Source: Trichosporon coremiiforme
Lineage: Eukaryota; Basidiomycota; Tremellomycetes; Trichosporonales; Trichosporonaceae
Direction: 5' to 3'
DNA: 64,000 nt
Assembly (NCBI GenBank): GCA_039545355.1
Contig: BCJJ01000022.1
Span: 731,986-795,985, forward strand
The stretch's first letter is position 1, and the number at the start of each line of letters is the position of its first letter. The notes beneath the pieces were generated by a model, which did no database searches, was not told where the DNA came from, and saw only the letters and a program-made list of their open reading frames with translations. Position numbers and translations under genes: made by a program. This document shows, piece after piece, positions 1 through 10,413 of the stretch.

Positions 1-2
1 AC

Positions 3-969
3 AGCACCTGCAAGGAGCATGGCAACTGCATCCCATTCCAGTTATACAAGCAAGTCTTCGAGAAGACGGGCGAGATTGCAACGCGCTTGAGCGACCTCGA
101 AGGCATCACGAGCCCCTCCGCGGTTGCTGCTGGTACTCTCTGCACCAATATTCAGAGCGCCTATCACGGCCTCACGGGCATGCATCTCTACCGAGCTAAC
201 CCTTCAATCAGCCGGTATCGTCCTGCTCCGGCGCGTGAGTGACCACGCCGCACGTCTGTATGCCATCACTAATACCGCAGCCATCAGTGCTTCTGGATTC
301 TCAAACTCAAATGAGTCGACCGTGGCCGCTGAGCTGCGCAACGAGCTCAGCCGCGTGCAGCGGGTGCTCGTCCAGCATCTGACCGGTATTCAGAACAGCG
401 CAGTGAACATCCAGAGCACACAGACGAGCCTGAAGCGGCGCATTGACGCAATTGAGAAGAACGACGGCAGCGGCAGCGCCATGGAGACTATGGTCCGCAA
501 AGCCGAGAGCCGCGTCGGGATTCTCGAGCAGCGCGGGCAGATCGTGAGCACTGGCATGTCCGACGCCCTGAAGCGCGTTGGCGAGCTCGAGACGCGGCTC
601 GACTTCCAGGACTCGCTTCTCATCAGCTGCAAGGACGCCGTGAGCAGAGTGAACGACCTTCAGGCGCGACAGGTTCAGCAGGAGGAGAACATCAACAAGT
701 GTCTCGTCGACATCAAGAAGGTTGGCAGCAGGCTGGATGGCCTCGAAGCCACGATGAGAGAGATCAAGGCCATGCTTGGAAGCGGTAGTCCTTCGGGAAC
801 ACCAGCGCCGGAAGCGTCGGGTAACAAGCCCGGGCAGCTCCCGACCCCGCCGAAGGAGACGCCTCCCGAGGAGCTTGCGGCTCAGTTGGTGGCCGATGTC
901 GCGGTAGATGCCGCAGGAACGGAGACGCCGCCGGCCAAACGTCAGCGAACAGAGGCGGTGGCGGAGTGA
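3..969 (+). CDS. Coiled-coil protein of unknown function, 5'-truncated by the window edge
   Basis: The frame is open from the window edge and joins to the long downstream frame by removing an intron at 235-280 (GTGAGT donor, CTAAT branch, CCGCAG acceptor). A second in-frame option, 133-211 (weak GTACTC donor but an AGCTAAC...CAG acceptor), cannot be excluded. The visible part is mostly charged and helical, with heptad-like Leu/Ile/Val spacing over about 200 residues, which suggests a coiled coil. The C-terminal tail is Pro/Thr/Ala-rich and ends with a basic KRQR patch that could be a nuclear localisation signal. I do not recognise the family. The stop is TGA at 967-969. Confidence 0.55.
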
Positions 970-1310
970 GTATCGATGAATCTACTCCGTGGAGCGTGCC
1001 GCTGACAAGCAGGTCAATCACCATCGGCATGGAAGCATGAGCTTCAATACCGCGAATGTCTCGGTCCGGCACAGACGTCGAGGCTGCTTTAACTCCTCAC
1101 TTTTTATCCCCTTTCGTCACACACTTAATCGCTCATCCCACCAAGCCGTCAGTGGGCTAATGCGGTAGTCGTCACGGTAGATCGCCCATCAGCTCCCAGC
1201 TCGTCGATCGCTCATACCCAACGTGACTATCCATATAAGAGCACCACTATTCTCCCCTGCTTCTCGCTTTCTTCATCCTCCAACCCTCTCATCGTATCGG
1301 CACAAGCAAG
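970..1310. other. Intergenic region between two unknown genes
   Basis: No gene is seen. The sequence near 1230-1236 (ATATAAGA) is about 80 bases before the next ATG and could serve as a TATA element; the stretch after it is CT-rich, as is usual for 5' leaders in this window. Confidence 0.3.
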
Positions 1311-1913
1311 ATGGTTCGCACTCCGCCCGCTGTGTGCGAACACCACCTGACCAAAGGCTTCCCGCGCCTGGAGGGGTGTGTGCTGTTCAACGACGCACGC
1401 ATCCCGCAGCCCATTGCCCCTCCAATAGCGGCGGAGGTGAATGCTTTCTGCATGGCTGCGCTCCTCCTCACCCCTTCACCCGACGTCGAGCGCGACGTCA
1501 AAGCGTTCAAAAGCACCGTCGAGCTCTTGGCAGGCTGTGAGTGGCGCCTGCCTCGTCCCGAGCTGTGGCTGACCAAAGGCTTCTCGCTGTCAACTGAGAA
1601 TGCGCGCGCAGCAGCCAAGCTGTTGAGCGCTTTAGACGAGTTTCGCGACGAGGTGGACCAATGCCTCAACCGCGTTGCAGCCAGCAGCGATATCGACGCG
1701 CGCCTCAACCGTCTGGAGCGCATTGCCGAGGAGACGTTGGTCCTCGTTCGTCGGACAGCCGCTGTCGTCAGTGGCAACGTTCCGAAGGGTGTGCCGCTCG
1801 ATGAAGCAAGATGCTACTCTTCCATCTGCGCTGCCGGGGAGACATGTTATGCGCCGCGATGCCCCCGTGGCCGTGCCCAGCCAAAGCAACCTCGCGCGGC
1901 CAACTCACCGTAA
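1311..1913 (+). CDS. Small hypothetical protein, single exon, 200 aa
   Basis: The frame starts at an ATG in good context (AAGATGG) after a CT-rich leader and runs 200 codons. It holds a hydrophobic/helical middle part and a Leu/Arg-rich helix around residues 120-150. The pentapeptide LTKGF occurs twice (residues about 13-17 and 87-91), encoded by the same 15 bases, which hints at an internal duplication. The last 40 residues are Cys/Pro/Arg-rich and look less protein-like, so an unseen 3' intron is possible. Function unknown; it may be lineage-specific. Confidence 0.5.
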   Translation: MVRTPPAVCEHHLTKGFPRLEGCVLFNDARIPQPIAPPIAAEVNAFCMAALLLTPSPDVERDVKAFKSTVELLAGCEWRLPRPELWLTKGFSLSTENARAAAKLLSALDEFRDEVDQCLNRVAASSDIDARLNRLERIAEETLVLVRRTAAVVSGNVPKGVPLDEARCYSSICAAGETCYAPRCPRGRAQPKQPRAANSP

Positions 1914-2045
1914 CATCCCGAGTAACCAATCTGTACCATAAATGAGTTGTACGCCCTTCATGCATCAGTACCAGTCAGCCACGTCAGACCGCCCAGACAG
2001 ATGTGAAACGCAGTTACATGGATGAGAATCTATTCGCCTAGCTAT

Positions 2046-3532
2046 CTACTCGCCCCTCGCCTTCCACACGCCGACCTCTCCATCCTCGCCACCGGCGGCA
2101 AGGACCTCGCCGTCCCAAGCGACAGCGAGCAGGCGCTCGCCAAGGACCTTGCCGTTCTTCGTCTCGGTGCGGTTGAGCTCGCCCTGTCTCCTGACACTGA
2201 AAAGGGCGTGCTTGGGCGATCGGACGTCCCAGATCTGGACGTTTCCGGCATAAGTCGCCGTGGCGAGGGTGAAGGCGCTGCGGGGGTGGCACTGGATCGA
2301 GGGAACGGGGGAGCCGACGTTGAGGCTCTGGGCGATGACGGAGGCGGCCTGGCGGGTGTCCCAGAGCGAGACGGTGCGGTCCATGGATCCGGTGGCGAGC
2401 TGGCCAGAGCCCTGGAACTGGTCGAGACAGAGGAGCGCCTTGTCCGCCGGTCCCTGGCGGGTGAGCACGTTGGCGCCCGTCTCGGCGTCCCACTGTCGGA
2501 CACTTCCGTCCCAACCAGCGGACCAGACACGGAGGTCCTCATTCACGTCCCAGACAACAGCACCGACACGCCCACGGTGTCCCCGGAACTGGAGGTCAGG
2601 CAGGCGGCGCCATCCCTCTCCTGCCGCTCCGGCGTCACCGTCAGTCAGACCCTCAATGTTCCGCGGCGCGTCACCGTGCAGCTTGCGCCTCTTCTTCTGT
2701 CCCGGCAGGTACGACGTCGGCTCGGCGTCGACCTGATGCGCGTCCGGCTCCGACTCGGGGACGACGTAGAGGTTGACGGTCGAGTCCCATGACGCAGAGA
2801 CGATGTCCTTGCCTGTTCGCGAGGCGATGACGGACGAGATAGGGCCGGTGTGACCCATCAGGGTGTAGACCTCGCGGGCCGTTGCGCCCTCGCTGGCGGC
2901 GATGTCGGGCTCGAGAGACGGGAGCTGGTAGACGTGCGTAGCGCGGTCGACACCACCAGCAGCGACGAGGATGTCGCTCGTAACGTCGGAAGGAGAGACC
3001 CACGTGCAGCTCGTCGCGCCGAGAGAGGTCGGGAGGGGAAGAGTGTACAGCGGCGTCGGGTCGGCGGCGCCGAGGGGCAGAACCTGCACATTCGAGAGGT
3101 ACGAGGACACGAGCATGTGTCTGCTGTCAGCTACAAATTCACTCATCTAAAAGCTCACCCTTTCCTCTGAAGGCTGATGCCGGAAACCCAGTCCTCCTGC
3201 TCCCATCGTCCAGCCTCGGACGGAGGCATGACGCTCTGCATGTACTCGATGGAGATGGCCGTCTCCTCGTCGTCGCCGCGGTGGCGTTTGACCCAGTTCT
3301 CAAGCGAGCCTCGGAGCACCTCACCCTCGACAACGAAGTCAAAGGGCACGGGCGCAACGCCGCTGTCGCCGCCATGGCCGAGCACCTTGTTGATGAGCTC
3401 GGAGAGCTGGAAACGGCGCCAGTCCGCCGGGATGAAGTACGTCGACTGCGGGATCGCATAGCTGTCGCTCCGCGTGAAGAGGTTGACGGGCAGCTGGCGC
3501 GGGCCAGAGCCTGAGCTCGAGGGGTCCGCCAT
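2046..3532 (-). CDS. YTM1: Ribosome biogenesis protein YTM1 (WDR12), WD40 protein
   Basis: CDS complement(join(2046..3120,3159..3532)), 482 aa. Ytm1/WDR12 is a subunit of the Nop7-Erb1-Ytm1 (PeBoW) complex needed for 27S pre-rRNA processing and 60S maturation in the nucleolus. The N-terminus has the NLE/ubiquitin-like start of the family (VNLFTRSDSYAIP, then FIPADWRRFQLSELIN), which in yeast contacts the Rea1 MIDAS domain. It is followed by WD repeats with visible SASWDSTVNLY, SAGWDGSVRQWD, GSMDRTVSLWD and IWDVR strands. The only intron is 38 nt and ends in CTGACAGCAG. A basic KKRRK patch lies in the middle. Its start is 207 bases from the divergently transcribed MED31 gene, so the two probably share a promoter region. 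Confidence 0.93.
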
Positions 3533-3739
3533 GTTGGTTTTGCTGGTGGTGGTGTTGTTGACGCAGTAACCTGTCGTTGGGCCGGCCACTTGGTGACGAA
3601 CCGAATTCTGAAATTTCAAGATCACACACCATGTGATTACGTAACCTCAACCTCCTCCACCTTCCTCCCTCCTCCATAGTGCGAAGGCGATGATGTTGTG
3701 ACGCTCGACCTTGTCCTTCCCTCATACAGCTGCGAAATC

Positions 3740-4316
3740 ATGCAGCAGCTCCCGACCATCCTCCCGCCTCCTCCGCTACCGGACGGAACAGTTCCCACAC
3801 GGTCACCTGAGAAGCACGCGAACCTCGTTCGCTTCCAGTCCGAGCTCGAGGTACGCTCTTGAATACGCTGTCATAACTGACTCCAAGTTCGTGCAGTGTC
3901 TTGCGAACCCGCTATACCTCCATGAGCTCCACCTGCAGAAATATCTCCAGGACCCGGCTTTCCTTGAGTACCTGAAGTATATGGAGTACTGGCGCAAGCC
4001 GGAGTACGTCCGCTTCATTGTGTAGGTACTGCAATCTTCTAGTCCGCTGACCTGCCAGATACCCGACATGCCTGTACTATCTTGGACTGTTGCAACAGCC
4101 GTCGTTCCGCGTCATGCTCGGAGACATGGGCTTCATTGGCGAGCTGATCCGCCTTGGTACGCGGCATCACGAGACATGGTAAGCTACAGATGCACCTGCC
4201 AAGCTGACATCAGGCGCGCCGAGAAGGAGGACGTGAAGGACGAGCCCAAGGAGGAAGGCGCCGAAGGAGGAGACGCGAAGCCGGCAGGCGCTGAGGCTGC
4301 GCCGACTGCGTCATAG
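3740..4316 (+). CDS. MED31: Mediator complex subunit 31 (Soh1)
   Basis: CDS join(3740..3850,3888..4021,4059..4178,4214..4316), 155 aa. Med31 is a middle-module subunit of the RNA polymerase II Mediator and is one of its most conserved members. The signature is clear across exons 2 and 3: [20 protein letters not shown], then [20 protein letters not shown] and [14 protein letters not shown]. The C-terminal 30 residues are Glu/Lys/Ala-rich and variable. The three introns are 37, 37 and 35 nt, each with CTGAC a few bases before the acceptor; all splice joins were checked against the conserved protein. It faces AOS1 tail to tail with about 60 bases between the stop codons. Confidence 0.95.
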
Positions 4317-4376
4317 ACTGTTAGAACACTGTTGTACTGATGTCATAATGTATAAATCTACAGATAGTCGCCCCGT

Positions 4377-5682
4377 CTAGTTCTTCTCAATGACCGCCTC
4401 GTCCATGCCCCAGCGCGCGACCGAGGCTGCTCCGCCCATGCTGTCCAGCACGAGGAGGTTGGTGATCGGGCTGTCCTTACGGGACAGCGCGCGGAGGACG
4501 TCCTGCGCGAGCAGGCCACCGAGGATCGCCAATGTCGGCGGGAAGAAGTGCGTCGCGTGCTCAGCCAGATGCCTGATGTTAGCTGAGGACCATTTCGGCC
4601 AGCACTTACGTGATGATCGTTTCGTCCACGCTCGTCATCGTGCGCTTGTTCACGCCGAGATCCTTCAGCATCTGCTCAGCTGACGACTGGATCTCCTCGG
4701 CCGCAGCAGAGCTGGATGGCAGTCCGTGCTTCGCCTCATAGTCCCACAGCGACTGAAGAGCAATGTGCAGGTCTGGTCGGGCCTGGCGCGTGTTGGCTTT
4801 CGAGAGACCGCGGAAGGGGCTTCCACCCTTACCAGCTGGCGTCTCGGCGTCCTGCCACTTGCTGCGGTCCAGCGCCTGCGAGAGAGGCACGTAATCCGTC
4901 TTGAGTTTGATGAGGGCGCTGTTCGGGTCGCCCCGGCTCTCACTGAGGGTTAGATCCGACGTATAGGAACAACCCACCTCGCGACATTCTCGTACTTCGC
5001 GCCAAGGTCGGCGAAGATGTATCCGTAGAATCCGTACGAGCCGGCGGCGAAGAACATGGACTCGGCGTCGCGCACGGCAGAGTTGATAGCCTCGAGCTGC
5101 GTGCGCGCAAAGTCGCACGCGACAACGACGTTCACGCCCTCCCGCTTCAGATACTCTGCCATCTGGGCACGATCTCCGGGCGCGCCATCAGGACCGACGA
5201 AGGGCGCCAGCGTTGGCTCAGCCGTAAGCGACACGAGGGGGTTCAGAGACTGAATCTGCGCGAGAGCCGCCTCCGTACGCTATTCTGTCAGCTAGTGTTA
5301 CAAGCAAGAAAGCTCACGTTCTTGCCGACCGCACCGTCCTCCTCGCGGAACAGGAATCCGCTGCCGAGATCCTCCTCCGTGACCGCACCATCGTCCATGA
5401 CGATCAAGCGGCCAATACCAGCGAGCACGAGGTTCTTGATCGTCTCGTGCGCAACAGAGCGAAGCGAAAGGATCAGCACCGTAGAGGAGCGCATCCTGCT
5501 GTCAGCTTCTGGACAGCGCCAAGTGAGCTCACCTGTTCTGCGCCTCGACACCCCAAAGGCGAATCTGGCGGTCGTACAGCGACGCCTCGGCTGGATGTCA
5601 GTTCACGTTGCAAGTTTGACGGCTCACCCTCGGTGATCTGGCCGTTCGTAGCTGGCGCGGCATTGTTGACCTCGTCGGACAT
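4377..5682 (-). CDS. AOS1: SUMO-activating enzyme E1 subunit Aos1 (SAE1)
   Basis: CDS complement(join(4377..4572,4610..4942,4978..5279,5318..5495,5533..5590,5628..5682)), 373 aa. Aos1 pairs with Uba2 to adenylate SUMO (Smt3) and pass it to Ubc9. The ThiF/E1 fold is visible: YDRQIRLWGVEAQNR near residue 25, the KNLVLAGIGRLIVMDD nucleotide-binding strand near 60-75 and the LLAQDVLRALS helix near the end. As expected for Aos1 there is no catalytic-cysteine domain; that sits in Uba2. All five introns are 35-38 nt, an unusually dense set of minimal introns. The glycine-rich turn usually present after the LIL strand reads SLRSVAHE here, a small departure from the common GLKGLGAE. Confidence 0.92.
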
Positions 5683-5961
5683 GGCGGCGAGCTTTTGAGC
5701 GATGTGGTGATGGCAACAATCAGAGTGGAGGGCACAACAAATGTCGGTGTCTTCCTCGCGTGTAGGGGAGTCATGTAGGGTCCTATTAGAACCGGTGATA
5801 CAGTCTTTCTAATGGCCAGATGACGCCAATTGTATTCACCGATTCTTGCCGTTTGATCCCGCAAGCCGCACGACCACCGGCTAGTGCCAGCGCTATCGCC
5901 CACCGGCCTGGCACAAGATGAGGTGGATGAGCTGATCTACTCCTTCCTCATCACATACGCC
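5683..5961. promoter_or_regulatory. Divergent intergenic region between AOS1 and the Asterix-like gene
   Basis: This 279-base gap separates two divergent starts and should hold both promoters. In frame with the ATG at 5962 the coding sequence is open upstream to a stop near 5865, so an earlier exon or start for the plus-strand gene is possible. No clear TATA box is seen. Confidence 0.4.
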
Positions 5962-6622
5962 ATGGTCGTCGCTGCCCCCGTCTACGACAAGTCCGACCCT
6001 AAGAGCGACAAGTGAGCTGATCTTGTGTGACCTTGTGGGCAACCAGCTGACAGCAGGCTCTTCGCGTACCACCTCCCGGCATCGGACGACTGGGAGGAGC
6101 AGCGCGACCTTTTCGGTAGTGCCCTCATGATGATGGCCGGTGGAGGCATGTTTATGAAGAGCCCTCTGTGAGTGCACTCGAGCGCGGAGCGCGATAGGGA
6201 TCTTGTCCATTGTGCGGGCCGTTGTTTGTCCCGACAGCTTCGGTGCAGCACCGAGTCTACCGTAGTGGTGGCTTGAATCAGCGACAACTGGCAGGATTCG
6301 GAGGAAGCAGCAAGCACGACGCTCGCCGTCTCTGCAGCTACGCTTTCCACGTCAAGCTAACGATCAGCATTATCTGGACCGCCATGGTCCTCGCCGTATC
6401 CTCCTTCGTCACCTCCGAGTCCATGCGCCGCAAGCCGGACGCCTCCTCCCCCTTGGCTACTCTTGGGTAAGCTGCTGGGCTCTGTCGAAAGCTGACATCA
6501 GTATGGCCGTCTCCGGAGTCATCGCGACGAGCATGCCCAAGGTCCTGCTCGCGCCCGAGGTCGACGCTGCTGCTGCTGCTGCTGCTGCTGCCGCCGCCGC
6601 GACCGCCGCCACCTCGTCCTAG
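5962..6622 (+). CDS. Asterix-like protein (PAT complex subunit, WDR83OS family)
   Basis: CDS join(5962..6011,6057..6167,6368..6466,6502..6622), 126 aa. The order of features matches the Asterix/UPF0139 family: an acidic N-terminus, a first hydrophobic helix (FGSALMMMAGGGMFM), a SP-x-WTA turn into a second helix (WTAMVLAVSSF) and a third (MAVSGVIATSMPKVLLAP). In animals Asterix with CCDC47 forms the PAT complex, an ER chaperone for membrane-protein insertion. The introns are 45, 200 and 35 nt; all end with AGCTGAC or AGCTAAC motifs. The C-terminus carries a tract of about 12 alanines encoded by a GCT/GCC run at 6568-6600. The family assignment rests on topology and short motifs and not on a search. 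Confidence 0.6.
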
Positions 6623-7352
6623 GTTGTATACATTGTTGATGGTATTGGGATATCGGTATCACTTGCGGGCGGATGAGCGCACAGGTGCCGCAACTCACAC
6701 AGCTCACGACGATTGGTCGATTGGCGCGGACTCAGGCGGACGAAATGGGCCGACTCGACTTATGTCTGATGAGCAGAGGAAGGATTACGGGGTGACCAGG
6801 GAGATCTGGGAGAAGAGAACGAGGGAGAACACATTCGACGCGCATCAAACGCATGTTCTTCGTAAGGATTGTGGGGTGGCTGGGCGGTACACTGCGCACA
6901 CACGCCATCAGCGACGCCGGTCTGAGCACCTGGCCTGCCTCGAGGCGGAGAGGGAAGGGCATGTCCAGCCTCGTGTCTTCTAGCCCCGTGCACCGATCGT
7001 CGAATCGTCGCCCCGTTCGCACTGCGCTCACTTTCGCACTGTCGCCTTCCTGTGGAGCTGCGGAGTAACGTGCGTCGTGCGCGTCGTGTGCATCATGGAT
7101 CGTGCATTAGTCGCATGAAGGCTGGGCACGCCGGGTGCGAGTCAGCACACACTAACACACTCTGGGGAGTCGGTTGGTCGTTCTTTTCTCCCTTCTCTTC
7201 TAACCTCGTTCTGACCACTACTGAAAAGGGGTTAGGCTACTCACCCGCTCGCTACGTCTCGATCTCTCCACCCCTTCACTGTTCGAGGCTCCTGAGGTCA
7301 TCGTTACTCTAACACTCTCTCGACCCAACTCGCCGACTCGCCGCTCACGTCA
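6623..7352. other. Intergenic region upstream of the TM/coiled-coil gene
   Basis: No gene is supported. Short open frames here lack coding character. The last 100 bases are CT-rich and probably the 5' leader of the next gene. Confidence 0.3.
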
Positions 7353-8587
7353 ATGACACACCCCAAGATGGCCGAAGGCAGCAGCTCCAACATCCAAGCA
7401 GCCCTAAACCTGGGCGACGCGGTGCCGCAGAACGCAAAGATCACCATCTCGCAAGACGCCCCGCGCCACGACGACGCACTCGGCATCCAGCTTCCTACGA
7501 TCTACATCAACCCCGTCGTCGTGCCCAAGGACGAACCCGCCCCAGCTCCGAAGAAGCCTAAGGAGCTCAAGGAGTCCAGGGAACCCAAGGAGAATGGCAC
7601 CAAGAAGGAGCCCAAGGAGAAGGAAGTGAAAGTCGTGGAGAAGCTGGTCCCCGTCGTGCAGCAGGTGTGGGAACGTCGCCCCCACCCCCTCCTCTGGGTC
7701 ACGCTTGGCCTGAGTATTGTCGCCCTTGTGTTGGGTGTGCCGAAGGGAAGCCTGCCGACCGTGACTGGGCGTCACAAGGCATTGCGCGTGAGTCTTTCTT
7801 CTCTCCCCACACCCATCCCTCCTCCAACCCGCTCCTTCGCGCCAGCTGCGCACTCCTTGCGACACAGCTAACCACCAGTCGCAGGAACTTCTAGTCGCCG
7901 AACGCCTCGCCCTCCTCTCCCAGCTCTCGCTCTTCCTCCCCCCTCCCCTCAGTCGTCTCCTGACCTCTGACCAACTGAGCATGGCGCAGTTCCACGCCCT
8001 CTCCGCCGCCTCTGGCCTGCACGCGCAGCAGGCGCGGACCTGGTGGAACATCCAGGACTTTGGATCCGGCGCCTCCATCCTCACGGCCCAGCGGGACGGG
8101 AACGAGCGCGAGGTGTGGGTCCTCCAGGTCCCCAGCACTTCCGCCGGGTCTCTGTTCTCGACCTCTGAAGGCAGTGAGAATGCAGACCAGGTGCTCCTCG
8201 CGGCGTTGACGGGTAGTCTTGCGGCGAGGGAGAAGTTGATCCAGGAACTGCAGACCTGTCGCGCGCCTTCGCGTGCTCTTCCTAGCTCCACTGCTGCACC
8301 CACTGTGGGCGGTGGTGGTGGGTACAGGGAGAGCAGGGAGGAGGACTGGCGCGTCCAGGACAGACTGAGGGAGCGCGCGGCCGAACTCGAGGAGCGCGAG
8401 AGACAGGTTCTGAAGCGCGAGAAATGGGTCGTGGACGAGATGCGCAAGATGAGCGAGCGGAGCCGGTACGTAACACCTTCTCGACTGCTAGGCAAAGTGA
8501 TGCAAGCTGACGGACAGTGCCCAGGCGGCCGAGATTCAGATGGAGGAGCGCATCGCTGATCGACTCAAGTACAACTCGCGCCATTAG
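7353..8587 (+). CDS. Hypothetical single-pass membrane protein with coiled coil
   Basis: CDS join(7353..7787,7879..8465,8518..8587), 363 aa; a second in-frame ATG at 7368 is equally possible. The N-terminal 100 residues are polar, with a Lys/Glu/Pro-rich stretch (PKEPKEKEVKVVEKL). One hydrophobic helix follows (PLLWVTLGLSIVALVLGV, about residues 111-128). The C-terminal part contains a long charged helix (RLRERAAELEERERQVLKRE) typical of a coiled coil. The arrangement suggests a membrane-anchored protein, but I cannot assign a family. At the first acceptor, two in-frame AGs (7878 and 7884) differ by six bases; I used the one next to the CTAAC branch. Confidence 0.6.
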
Positions 8588-9071
8588 TTCTCCCTTCTCC
8601 CTCCTACGCTGAAGTCTTCCCTCACCCTTGTCAAAATTCAGTAGGCAGCTGCCCCTCAGCCCGTCCGTACACTCCCGTAGCCTCGCCTCGACGCCGCCTC
8701 GCGACGCGCTCGGCGACGGTGTGATTATGACAAAAGTACATCTCGTGCCATACCGTATGCGCTTGCCTATGGGGTTTACAATTGTGCGTTGCTCGTGCTC
8801 GATCGATGCTCGGAATCGCGCGAGCGTGCGTGTGCGTGAATGAAATGCGAGGAATGCCGGAGGTGCGGATAGTTGCGGAAGGTGGACGGTGGACGGTGTT
8901 GGGGAAGAACAAGTGAACAAGTGGTATTTTGGTATTATGGCGAGGCCCCGAGGGCAGCCGGTCGCGGTGTAGTTGCGTTGCGTGATGCTAGTTGGGCGAG
9001 CCGGAGGCTGTGGCCGGTGTGTGCCTCGACTCGCGCCTCGCTCCAGCTCACACTGGAGCTGAAGCTCGGGC
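8588..9071. other. Intergenic region between convergent genes
   Basis: No gene seen. It must hold both 3' ends. The right-hand 50 bases are rich in AGCTC/CTCGAG words that continue into the Ser-coding end of the next gene. Confidence 0.3.
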
Positions 9072-10413
9072 TCAGCTCGAGCTCGAGTTGATGCTGACCT
9101 CGTAGTCGTTGCTCGACATAGAGGAGGTGCGGGAGGTGCTGACAAACGCACGCTGTTCGCCATGCTCGCCCTGCTCACGCCGTTTGCCCGCCTTGACGGT
9201 CGCGTCCGACTTGGCGCTATCGTTCCGGCGCAGCGTTGAGGGTCCGGGTCCGTCCGCGTATGCATCGTGCACGGGCTCCATTGCGTTCGGGAGGCCCTCG
9301 TTCGCACCGGCGTCGGGGACCTTGTCGATCGGCGCCTCGAAGCGGTCGTCATACCCGCTCTTGACGCGGCAGTTGGACGTCTCCTCGCGGATCTCGGCGC
9401 GCAGGTCCTCCAGGCTCCACCAGTTCATGTACGAGAAGACAATGTTGCGTCGCCACAGCGTGGAGCCCGGTAACGTCTTGTCGAAGGGGCCCAGGAACGC
9501 CTGCGCGTGCAAGTGCGGGTGCGGCGATCGTGGATCCGCTGGGCAGGGTTAGCATTTGTACCATAAGGGCAAGACTCCTCCAGCCGACGGGGCGCTTCAA
9601 TATATTTATAGCCATGCTGCGAAGGGGCGCCAAGAATTTCGATTACTCACCAGGCATGCCGTTCACAAACCCGACTCGGACGTCCTTCTCTCCTAGTCCT
9701 CGCTCTGCAATCGATGCATTCGGAGCAGCGACGGATCGCAGAAGAAGCCGCTTCGCCGTATTGATCATGTGAGAGATCGCCGGGATATCCGAGGGGCCCT
9801 GTGCTCAGTTAGCATTACGGCTGAAATGGCACTGTAGCTTCTTCCTCGTACTCACCAGGTCGTAAACGCTCGTCAGGTGCTGGTTCAAGATGATGATGAG
9901 GTGCCTTCCCTCGGGGCACAACGACTCCTTGCCCTCGGCCGGGTAGACAGTGATAAGGTCGTCGCGGTAGATGACCTGGTGCGGTCCCACGTTTATGACG
10001 CGGTTAGACTGCCCGGGCGGCACAGGCGGCGCATAAGGCTCAATGGGGGGACCATTTGGCCTCTGGCCGCGCTGCAGGTCGGGAGTCGCGGCGCGGACTG
10101 GCGTCGAGAGCGACACGGATGGGGAGATCGGGGACTGCGGGGCACTGCCCATGCTGGAGGAATGCGAAGCGGCGCTGGCGACGATACCGCACAGCACGCA
10201 ACCGGGATGCACCGCAGTCATGACGGGCGGGCCGTAGTTGTCGCTGCGAGCCTGCGCACGAGTGGAGAGTAAGGGCGAGCTCGAGGATGAGGCCTGTCGT
10301 GTAGTAGCGTACTGGACTGGTGCGTGGTGGAAAGAAGTGTGGACGGCAAGGCGGCCATCGACTACTCGCGAGCCCGACGATGATCTAGCCTGCGGGCCCA
10401 GCGTACCCTGCAT
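9072..10413 (-). CDS. HIT-domain protein (histidine-triad hydrolase family) with long polar tails
   Basis: CDS complement(join(9072..9538,9651..9798,9856..10413)), 390 aa. The HIT fold is read from CVLCGIVA near residue 55, the IYRDDLITVYPA and GRHLIIILNQHLTSVYDL strands, and the triad HPHLHAQAF just after the second intron (H-x-H-x-H-x-x). HIT proteins are nucleotide hydrolases or transferases that use the middle histidine. The N-terminal 60 and C-terminal 120 residues are Ser/Pro-rich and not part of the fold. Introns are 112 and 57 nt with CTAAC branch sites. The chosen ATG at 10413 gives a short leader; the frame is open further upstream to 10794, so a longer N-terminus cannot be ruled out. 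Substrate unknown. Confidence 0.75.

Noticed and set aside
133..211. Alternative intron in the first gene
   Set aside because: It keeps the frame and has a good AGCTAAC...CAG end, but the GTACTC donor is weak; the 235-280 intron with GTGAGT was preferred. Not fully excluded.
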